A stretch of 13,077 nt of DNA from assembly GCA_015486915.1 (NCBI GenBank), contig WFQS01000086.1:1-13077 (forward strand). Reading direction: 5' to 3'. Numbering within the stretch: the first letter of the stretch is position 1; each line of letters begins with the position of its first letter. The translations under genes and the position numbers were made by a program. Below the pieces are notes generated by a model that searched no databases, was not told where the DNA came from, and saw nothing but the letters and a program-made list of their open reading frames with translations. Shown in pieces: positions 6,911 to 13,077 of the stretch. This stretch comes from Desulfobacteraceae bacterium (GTDB lineage: Bacteria; Desulfobacterota; Desulfobacteria; Desulfobacterales; Desulfobacteraceae).

Positions 6911-8134
6911 ATGTCTCTCGAACTTTTCATAGCAGGCCGGTATCTAAGGGCAAAGAGAAAAGAAGGGTTTATTTCTCTTATCACATTTTTTTCCATAGCA
7001 GGGGTGGCTGTTGGAGTTATGGCTCTTGTCATTGTGATTGCAGTGATGAGTGGTTCTGAAACTGATTTCAGGAAAAGGATACTTGGTGTTGAGCCCCATA
7101 TACTTGTCATGAAAAGTTCAGGACCTTTGTATAATTATCAAAAACAAATTAAAAAGATAAATAATGTCAAGGGTGTTAAAGCTGTATCTCCCATTGTTTT
7201 TGCACAGACCATGATAAGGACTTCCCGTGCCATGTCAGGTGCTGTTATAAGAGGAATTGAACCTGAAAATAATTTCAGCCTTATAAGGGGATTTTCCGTT
7301 AAGCAGCTTAAAGACAAACTTGTCACGGGTAAGAAGAACGGAGAACTGCCCGGAATTATTCTCGGCAAAGAGCTTGCCCTTCATCTTGGTGTTGGAAAAG
7401 GTGACAGAATTGTTCTCATGGCTCCCAACGGGATGATTTCACCTGTGGGGCATATTCCAGCCCTGCAGCGGTTTAAGGTTACAGGTATTTTTGAGTCCGG
7501 CATGTATGAATATGATAATTCCCTTGCCTATATTCACCTTAATGAAGCCCAAAAATTAATGGGAATGAGGGGCGGGGTATCCGCCCTTGGAGTGTGGGTG
7601 GATGATATCTTTTCTGCAGGGGAAGTAAAAAAATCTATTTTATCATTTTTGAAATATCCTTTTTATGCAAAGGACTGGATGGAAATCAATAAAAGTCTTT
7701 TTTCCGCCTTAAAACTTGAAAAAACTGCAATGTTTATTATCCTGAGCCTGATTGTCCTTGTGGCGGCATTTAATATAGCAAGTGCACTCATAATGATGGT
7801 TATGGAAAAGGCAAAGGATATTGCTGTGTTAAAAGCCATGGGCGCCACTGACAGAATAATAAGAAGGATATTCATGATCCAGGGTGTTGTAATAGGTTTT
7901 TTCGGAACATTTACGGGAACCATGGCAGGAATTGCCGCATGTCTTGTCCTGCAGAAATATAAATTTATTAAACTTCCGGCAGCTTATCCTTTTTCAACAC
8001 TTCCCGTTCAGCTCGAATTCACGGATGTTTTCTTCATATCCATTGCAGCCATGGTTTTATGCTTTCTTGCTACAATTTACCCTTCTTTTAAAGCATCTGC
8101 AACAAATCCAGTTGAGGCTCTTCGTTATGGATGA
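6911..8134 (+). CDS. lolC: Lipoprotein-releasing ABC transporter permease, LolC/E family
   Basis: 407-residue inner-membrane permease of the FtsX/MacB fold that, with LolD, extracts outer-membrane lipoproteins and passes them to LolA. TM1 lies at about residues 22-46, a large periplasmic domain at about 48-268, and TM2-TM4 at about 273-297, 318-346 and 371-394. Hallmarks are the opening ELFIAGRYLRAKRKEGFISL, the coupling-helix region EKAKDIAVLKAMGAT (299-313) that contacts LolD, and the closing NPVEALRYG. Only one permease gene is present next to lolD, so a LolC/E homodimer (the arrangement called LolF elsewhere) is likely unless a second copy exists outside the window; the LolC name here is therefore a family label. 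The ATG is 10 bases after lysS and has no clear ribosome binding site, suggesting coupling to lysS. Confidence 0.93.
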   Translation: MSLELFIAGRYLRAKRKEGFISLITFFSIAGVAVGVMALVIVIAVMSGSETDFRKRILGVEPHILVMKSSGPLYNYQKQIKKINNVKGVKAVSPIVFAQTMIRTSRAMSGAVIRGIEPENNFSLIRGFSVKQLKDKLVTGKKNGELPGIILGKELALHLGVGKGDRIVLMAPNGMISPVGHIPALQRFKVTGIFESGMYEYDNSLAYIHLNEAQKLMGMRGGVSALGVWVDDIFSAGEVKKSILSFLKYPFYAKDWMEINKSLFSALKLEKTAMFIILSLIVLVAAFNIASALIMMVMEKAKDIAVLKAMGATDRIIRRIFMIQGVVIGFFGTFTGTMAGIAACLVLQKYKFIKLPAAYPFSTLPVQLEFTDVFFISIAAMVLCFLATIYPSFKASATNPVEALRYG

Positions 8135-8846
8135 TGGGGCACAAGAAGTTTTAATGGCCATGAAATCAATTTCAAAAGGATTTAATATTGCCGGAACCCG
8201 GGATACGGAAAAGGGTAGAGACACAAGGCTTGAAATATTAAGCGATGTTGATTTTAATATATATAAGGGTGATACCATCGCAATTGTAGGCAACTCGGGT
8301 ATAGGCAAATCGACCCTGCTTCATATCATAGGAACACTTGATAAGCCTGATAAGGGGGAAATTTTTTTTATGGGTCAAGAATTATTTTCCATGGAAGATG
8401 AAAAACTGGCCCTTTTCCGGAATACTAAAATAGGTTTTGTGTTCCAGTTCCACCATCTTTTACAGGGGTTTACAGCCGCAGAAAATGTGATGATTCCCTG
8501 CATGCTGAACAGAAAAAAAAAACAGGAAGCAAGAGAATCAGCAAAGGCTGTTCTGTCAAGAGTGGGACTTGGAAAAAAATTATTCTGCAGGATAGAGGAG
8601 TTGTCCGGAGGTGAACAGCAGCGTGTTGCACTTGCAAGGGCACTCGTTACCAATCCTGCCATGCTTCTTGCCGATGAGCCGACTGGAAATCTTGATCAAA
8701 AAAACACCGATGAGGTTCATGAACTCCTCATGAATCTTAATAAAGAACTTGGCATGACAATGGTTGTTGTAACTCACAATGCAGGACTTGCCGATCTTAT
8801 GGAAAAAAAAGTTACCATTGATAAGGGAAGAGTCATAGCTGTATAA
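8127..8846 (+). CDS. lolD: Lipoprotein-releasing ABC transporter ATPase LolD
   Basis: 239-residue ABC ATPase that powers lipoprotein release by the LolC/E permease. Walker A is GNSGIGKST at about 55-63, the Q-loop Gln is near 107 in FVFQFHHLLQGFTAAENV, the signature LSGGEQ is at 159-164, Walker B with its glutamate is MLLADEP at 179-185 followed by the D-loop GNLD, and the H-loop His is near 217 in VVVTHN. The LLHIIGTLDKPDKGEI and FHHLLQGFTAAENV stretches are characteristic of LolD rather than other MacB-type ATPases. The frame extends 65 codons upstream inside lolC/E, but the ATG at 8127 is chosen: GAGG lies 9 bases ahead and the resulting length fits the family. It overlaps the 3' end of lolC/E by 8 bases, a sign of translational coupling. 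Confidence 0.95.
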   Translation: MDDGAQEVLMAMKSISKGFNIAGTRDTEKGRDTRLEILSDVDFNIYKGDTIAIVGNSGIGKSTLLHIIGTLDKPDKGEIFFMGQELFSMEDEKLALFRNTKIGFVFQFHHLLQGFTAAENVMIPCMLNRKKKQEARESAKAVLSRVGLGKKLFCRIEELSGGEQQRVALARALVTNPAMLLADEPTGNLDQKNTDEVHELLMNLNKELGMTMVVVTHNAGLADLMEKKVTIDKGRVIAV

Positions 8847-8951
8847 CGTTGAAGCTAAAACTGCAAAACTTTGGTCAGGCTTAGCTGAATGGAAAATCAG
8901 GGTTAAATGCCGGCCTAGAAAAATGTAACCATTAACAGGATGATTGATAAT

Positions 8952-11618
8952 ATGGAAAAAGATATTTTTTTAAAAAATTTTACCAGGTCTGTCAGCTTTG
9001 TTTTTTTAATTGTTGTTTTGCTGGGTTATGCTTTTATTTTTCCCGTTAATTCATTTGCCGGTGAAAAAATAAAAATAGGAATTATTCCCTTTACAGTTCA
9101 TTCCGATGATAAAATCAAAAATCTTGGAAAAATTATTCCGGATATGATTGCAGATAACCTTAAAAAAGCTGGCTCTGAAATTATCCGGCTAAATAAAGTG
9201 GAATCAGGCATTTATAATGACCCTGTTCAATTAAGGCGTATCGGAATACAATACGGCGTTGACCACCTTATATGGGGCAGTATTTTTGCTATTGGCGGAA
9301 AAGTCAGTATTGATGCTGAGATGATCGATTCCTTTGATACAGCCCTTCCAGTATCTTTTTATTCAGAGGCAAAAGATGTTGAGAATCTTTTTTCTTCTGT
9401 CAAAGATCTTACAACACAGATTGCAGGTAATCTTTTTAATAAAAAAATCATAACGAAAATTACCATAGCCGGGAATAAAAGAATAGAGTCCGATGCAATA
9501 CTGAATAACCTCACACTTAAGCCCGGTGATATTTTGAGCCCTGATGATGTTTCCATCAATTTAAAAAAGATATATAAAATGGGCTATTTTGAAGATATCA
9601 GAGTTGAGAGTAAACAAAGTGATAAAGGCATAGACCTTGTTTTTATTGTAACTGAAAAACCAACTGTAAGAGAGATAAGATTTAAAGGAAACCGTGTTTA
9701 TGAGGATAAAGATTTAAAGGATGTCGTCCATACAGGAACAGGGTCAATTTTAAATATTTTCACGCTCAATGAAGACGTTGAACGGATTAAAAAACTATAC
9801 ACTGATAAAAATTATCATAACAGTATTATCAATTACACAATAGAGAAGCTTGCGAATAACCAGGCTGATGTGAATTTCAACATCAAAGAGGGGGAAAAAA
9901 TAAAAGTCAGAAAAATCAGTTTTGAAGGTAATAAACATTTTTCAGATAAAAAATTGAAAAAAGTTATGAAAACTGAAGAAAAAGGATTTTTTTCCTGGAT
10001 CACATCATCCGGAGACTTGGATAAAACAGTGCTCGACCAGGATGTGTTCAGAATAGAGGCTTATTATAAGGATCACGGGTTTGTGGATGCAGCAATTTCA
10101 GATCCGGAGATTAAGTATAAAAAAAAGGGCATTTATATTAAATTCAAAGTTAAAGAGGGAGAGCAGTACAGAATAGGAAAAATTGATTTTAAAGGAGATT
10201 TTCTTATCTCTAAAGAAAAAATGCTGGGAAAAACAGGCCTGAAACCGAACACTGTTTTTTCAAGAGACGCTTTAAGAAAAAGTGTTCTTACCCTGACCGA
10301 TATATATGCTGATAAAGGTTTTGCAAATGCAGAAGCCGCTCCTTCAATAAAGCGCGACGTCAAGAATAAAAAAATTAATATTATTTTTACCATGAAGAAA
10401 GGAGCACCTGTTTATTTTAACAGGATAATGATTACAGGTAATACAAAAACCCGGGATAAGGTTATCAGACGTGAACTTAAAGTTTATGAAAGGGAACTTT
10501 ATACAAGAACCGGAATACAGAGAAGCATCAAAAATATTAAAAGACTGGATTATTTCGATAATGTAAATGTAAAGACCTCAAAAACAGATAAAGATAATTT
10601 CATTAATTTAGACATTGATGTAACTGAAAAATCCACAGGTGCTTTCAGCTTTGGCGGTGGCTACAGCGGCCAGGATGGGGCTTTTGCCATGGCCTCCATA
10701 TCTCAGAAAAATTTTCTCGGCAAGGGTGAGACACTCACGCTGCAGGCACAGTTATCAAGTATTTCAAATAAATATATCTTTAGTTTTACAGAACCATGGC
10801 TTTTTGACATTCCACTTTCAGCGGGCTTTGACCTTTACAACTGGGAATATGATTATGACTATTATAATAGAAACAGCAAAGGAATTTCAATAAGAACAGG
10901 CTATAAGATACAGGATTATACTTTTGTCGGGCTTAAATACAGTTTTGATGATTTTAAAATTACCAATGTTGATTCAGCACGTACTGATGTAACTCCTGGA
11001 AAATATATTACAAGCAGTATTACTGCCTCAATAAATTATGATTCAAGGGATGATCTGTTTAATCCCACAGAGGGGTCACATCACAGTTTTTCCATTGAAT
11101 ATGCAGGAAGTCCCATTGGAGGAGAAATAGAATTTACCAAGTATATTGCAGAAACAGGTTGGTACCATCCACTGTTCTGGAAATTTACAGGTTTCATCCA
11201 TGGAAAAGCTGGTTATCTTGATGACAGAACAAAAAAATCCATTGATATAGATTATGAACGTTTTTACCTTGGCGGTATAGATTCCGTCAGGGGATATGGC
11301 TGGCGGGATATTGACGCCAGCAAAGATGGAGATCCAGTACAGATAGGTGGTGATAAACTTGTACAATTTAACGCTGAAATTACATTTCCACTTATTGAAA
11401 AACTAAAACTCATAGGTGTCGGTTTCTATGACTCAGGAGATGTCTATAGAAAAGGCGAGAACGTTGATCTCGGAGACCTTTATTCAAGTTATGGATTTGG
11501 TTTAAGATGGTACTCTCCCATGGGACCCATCAGAATTGCATATGGGATAGTATTAAATGGCCATCAGTATCAATCCGGAAAAGGAAGATGGGATTTCTCC
11601 ATGGGTACAACATTTTAA
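8952..11618 (+). CDS. bamA: Outer membrane protein assembly factor BamA with extra N-terminal domain
   Basis: 888-residue Omp85 protein, the core of the machine that folds and inserts beta-barrel proteins. A signal peptide ends near residue 36 (PVNSFA/GEKIK). Residues 39-165 form an extra domain (IKIGIIPFTVHSDD, later YGVDHLIWGSIF) resembling the TolB-N/CsgG-like periplasmic fold, absent from E. coli BamA. Five POTRA domains follow at about 167-236, 237-316, 317-405, 406-485 and 486-560, most opening with a hydrophobic strand and a GN or GD turn (e.g. ITIAGNKRI, IRFKGNRVY). The 16-strand barrel covers about 562-888, with the lid-loop motif VRGYG at 779-783 (VRGF in many homologues) and the C-terminal Phe of the beta-signal. 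The ATG at 8952 has AGGA 11 bases upstream; the in-frame ATG at 8940 overlaps that AGGA and is less likely. It is followed by ompH/skp and lpxD, a common order. Confidence 0.95.
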   Translation: MEKDIFLKNFTRSVSFVFLIVVLLGYAFIFPVNSFAGEKIKIGIIPFTVHSDDKIKNLGKIIPDMIADNLKKAGSEIIRLNKVESGIYNDPVQLRRIGIQYGVDHLIWGSIFAIGGKVSIDAEMIDSFDTALPVSFYSEAKDVENLFSSVKDLTTQIAGNLFNKKIITKITIAGNKRIESDAILNNLTLKPGDILSPDDVSINLKKIYKMGYFEDIRVESKQSDKGIDLVFIVTEKPTVREIRFKGNRVYEDKDLKDVVHTGTGSILNIFTLNEDVERIKKLYTDKNYHNSIINYTIEKLANNQADVNFNIKEGEKIKVRKISFEGNKHFSDKKLKKVMKTEEKGFFSWITSSGDLDKTVLDQDVFRIEAYYKDHGFVDAAISDPEIKYKKKGIYIKFKVKEGEQYRIGKIDFKGDFLISKEKMLGKTGLKPNTVFSRDALRKSVLTLTDIYADKGFANAEAAPSIKRDVKNKKINIIFTMKKGAPVYFNRIMITGNTKTRDKVIRRELKVYERELYTRTGIQRSIKNIKRLDYFDNVNVKTSKTDKDNFINLDIDVTEKSTGAFSFGGGYSGQDGAFAMASISQKNFLGKGETLTLQAQLSSISNKYIFSFTEPWLFDIPLSAGFDLYNWEYDYDYYNRNSKGISIRTGYKIQDYTFVGLKYSFDDFKITNVDSARTDVTPGKYITSSITASINYDSRDDLFNPTEGSHHSFSIEYAGSPIGGEIEFTKYIAETGWYHPLFWKFTGFIHGKAGYLDDRTKKSIDIDYERFYLGGIDSVRGYGWRDIDASKDGDPVQIGGDKLVQFNAEITFPLIEKLKLIGVGFYDSGDVYRKGENVDLGDLYSSYGFGLRWYSPMGPIRIAYGIVLNGHQYQSGKGRWDFSMGTTF

Positions 11619-11630
11619 TATAACGGCCAT

Positions 11631-11662
11631 GAGGCCAAGCTGGTTTAACCCGGTTTAGCCTC
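11631..11662 (+). other. Stem-loop between bamA and ompH
   Basis: GAGGC (11631-11635) pairs with GCCTC (11658-11662), and, past one mismatch, AAGC (11637-11640) pairs with GTTT (11653-11656) allowing one G-T pair. That makes about 9 pairs around a 12-base loop. The hairpin starts 12 bases after the bamA stop. No T-run follows, so it is not a standard intrinsic terminator; it could stabilise or define a processing point in the bamA-ompH mRNA. Confidence 0.4.
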
Positions 11663-11739
11663 TCAACAAAAAGTTTGGAAGCATTATTTTAAATTAATTT
11701 TGATTAAATCAGGACAAAAAGGAGGACAGGTAAAATAAA

Positions 11740-12303
11740 ATGGAAAAAATAAAAAGAGTACAGATTAGCCTTGGACGGACAAGTGTTTTTTGTCTCGCTG
11801 TAATGGTTGCTTTTTTCTGCAGCACAGGTTTTTCTTTTGCAGCAGGTGAATTTAAAATAGGTATTGTTGATTTTCAAAAGGTTGTATCCACATCAAGTCC
11901 AGGTAAAATTGCAAAAAAAGCAGTTGATAAAAAAGGCAAGGAGCTGGAAAATTCTTTAAAGAAAAAGGGAAAAGAAATAGAGAAATTAAAAAAAGCTCTG
12001 GATCGTGAATCCCTTGTCATGACAAAAGAAAAATTTCTGGAAAAGCAGCGTGATATAAGAATTAAAATAAATGATTTTAAAACAATTAAAGCCAGTTATG
12101 CACAGCAGTTTAAGCAAATGGAGGCTCGTTCCATTACAAAGATAAAAAATGACGTGCTTGATATTGTGAGAAAAATAGGGGAGAAAGAAGGGTTTAAGCT
12201 GATCCTGGAAAGAAATGAAGCAGGAGCAATGTATTATCCCAAGTCAATGGATATTACCGATGAAGTGATAAAGGAATACAATAAAACAGCCGTTAAAAAA
12301 TGA
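11740..12303 (+). CDS. skp: Periplasmic chaperone OmpH/Skp family
   Basis: 187-residue secreted protein of the OmpH/Skp family, which binds unfolded outer-membrane proteins in the periplasm and delivers them towards BamA. A signal peptide occupies about residues 1-35 (hydrophobic core [12 protein letters not shown], likely cleavage after FSFAA). The mature protein starts with the family strand [12 protein letters not shown], continues into a long Lys/Glu-rich helical region at about 58-140 that would form the coiled-coil tentacles, and ends with a short strand segment ([15 protein letters not shown]). Size and layout match Skp. The ATG at 11740 has a strong GGAGG, but 14 bases away, with a second AGG at 9 bases. 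Its stop overlaps the lpxD start. Membership in the family is firm; chaperone function is from homologues. Confidence 0.9.
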   Translation: MEKIKRVQISLGRTSVFCLAVMVAFFCSTGFSFAAGEFKIGIVDFQKVVSTSSPGKIAKKAVDKKGKELENSLKKKGKEIEKLKKALDRESLVMTKEKFLEKQRDIRIKINDFKTIKASYAQQFKQMEARSITKIKNDVLDIVRKIGEKEGFKLILERNEAGAMYYPKSMDITDEVIKEYNKTAVKK

Positions 12304-13077
12304 GTTTTACACTTAAATACCTCGCTGAAAAAATTAATGCACCGATAATAGGTGATGAAAATAGAAAAATTTGTGGTGTTGCAGCCTTTGATGATGCATC
12401 ATCCCATGATATTACCTTTGCATCTGACATAAAATTTTTAAAGCATCTAAGTGATACAGATGCCGGTGCCGTAATTGTTCCTGTAAATCATGGAGATTTA
12501 GATACTGACAGTCTCCAATGCTCGATTTTATTGTCGGAAAACCCGAAATTACATTTTTTCAGGATAGTTTCCCTGTTTTATCCGCAGAAGGAGAGCAGAT
12601 CCTTTATATCTCCTGTGGCGCAAATTGGAGAGGACTTTGTTTTTGGCACAGAAGTTACAGTGCATTCAGGTGTAACCATAGGTGATGGCGTTGTAATTGG
12701 TGCCAGAGTATGTCTTATGCCCGGTGTTTATGTCGAAGATAATGTTACCATTGGAGATGACTCCATAATCAAGCCCAATGTCAGTATCATGGAGAGGAGT
12801 ATCATAGGAAAGAGGGTTATCATACATTCCAATACTGTAATTGGAAGCGATGGGTTTGGTTTTACGCCGGATCATGAAAAACATGAAAAAATTCCCCACG
12901 CAGGTTTTGTCCGGATTGATGATGACGTGGAAATAGGTGCCTGTAATACCATTGACAGGGGCACATTTGGAAGAACATGGATCGGGAAAGGCGTAAAAAC
13001 CGATAACCTCGTGCACATAGCTCATAATGTAATCATTGGCAGAAACACCCTTATTGTTGCCCAGGTTGGTATTGCAG
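12300..13077 (+). CDS. lpxD: UDP-3-O-acylglucosamine N-acyltransferase LpxD, 3' end outside window
   Basis: First 259 residues of LpxD, which adds the second hydroxyacyl chain (from acyl-ACP) to UDP-3-O-acyl-glucosamine in lipid A synthesis, in the cytoplasm at the inner membrane. An N-terminal uridine-binding domain covers about residues 1-100. A left-handed beta-helix of hexapeptide repeats follows from about 103 ([19 protein letters not shown], then many IG-x-x-x-x-I repeats). The signature GSDGFGF (182-188), [15 protein letters not shown] (208-222) and [10 protein letters not shown] (235-244) are present; His242 aligns with the catalytic base of E. coli LpxD (His239). The frame is intact to the edge; the family is around 340 residues, so roughly a quarter is missing. 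The start ATG overlaps the skp stop as ATGA, indicating translational coupling. Confidence 0.96.
   Translation, partial: MSFTLKYLAEKINAPIIGDENRKICGVAAFDDASSHDITFASDIKFLKHLSDTDAGAVIVPVNHGDLDTDSLQCSILLSENPKLHFFRIVSLFYPQKESRSFISPVAQIGEDFVFGTEVTVHSGVTIGDGVVIGARVCLMPGVYVEDNVTIGDDSIIKPNVSIMERSIIGKRVIIHSNTVIGSDGFGFTPDHEKHEKIPHAGFVRIDDDVEIGACNTIDRGTFGRTWIGKGVKTDNLVHIAHNVIIGRNTLIVAQVGIA

Noticed and set aside
7932..8126. 65-codon N-terminal extension of lolD
   Set aside because: It lies wholly within lolC/E in another frame, looks unlike LolD, and the ATG at 8127 has a GAGG at the right distance.
8853..8886. AGCTAA/TTAGCT inverted repeat after lolD as a terminator
   Set aside because: Only 6 AT-rich pairs around a 22-base loop and no T-run; bamA is probably cotranscribed.

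Overview
The window looks like a piece of chromosome from an AT-rich, Gram-negative anaerobe of the Desulfobacterota, most likely a Desulfobacteraceae-type sulfate reducer. This is inferred from gene order (lysS, one lolC/E permease gene, lolD, bamA, ompH/skp, lpxD), from a BamA with an extra TolB-N-like domain ahead of its POTRA repeats, and from a FloA/NfeD cluster. No rRNA or other phylogenetic marker is present, so the genus is not fixed.

Layout. (1) Minus strand, 1-2050: two short NfeD-family membrane proteins, then the flotillin-like FloA, then the first 20 codons of a further membrane protein cut by the left edge. They are read toward the left edge as one apparent operon of membrane-microdomain type. 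(2) 2051-2666: about 600 bases with no convincing gene. Its right third is a 181-base imperfect palindrome (2459-2639) that looks like a dispersed repeat or MITE-like element just ahead of pilC. (3) Plus strand, 2667-5177: pilC (type IV pilus platform protein) and, 6 bases later, a PilS-like membrane histidine kinase with no response regulator beside it. (4) 5178-5421: a probable promoter with a consensus TTGACA box, a leader with a hairpin, and a doubtful 65-codon reading frame. (5) Plus strand, 5422 to the right edge: lysS, lolC/E, lolD (overlapping lolC/E by 8 bases), bamA, ompH/skp, and lpxD (overlapping ompH by ATGA), cut by the right edge.

How the genes fit together. Block 5 is an envelope-building cluster. 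LolC/E and LolD release lipoproteins from the inner membrane, Skp carries unfolded outer-membrane proteins across the periplasm, BamA inserts them, and LpxD makes a lipid A precursor. LysRS rides at the head. Blocks 1 and 3 concern membrane organisation and pilus assembly, so almost everything in the window is envelope biology.

Several starts were moved downstream of the longest reading frame because a Shine-Dalgarno sequence marks an internal ATG: floA, both nfeD genes, lolD and bamA. I did not find an obviously new defence or mobile system. The least explained items are the long palindrome before pilC, the lysS leader, the BamA N-terminal domain, and the coding-like sequence that extends the short NfeD upstream.
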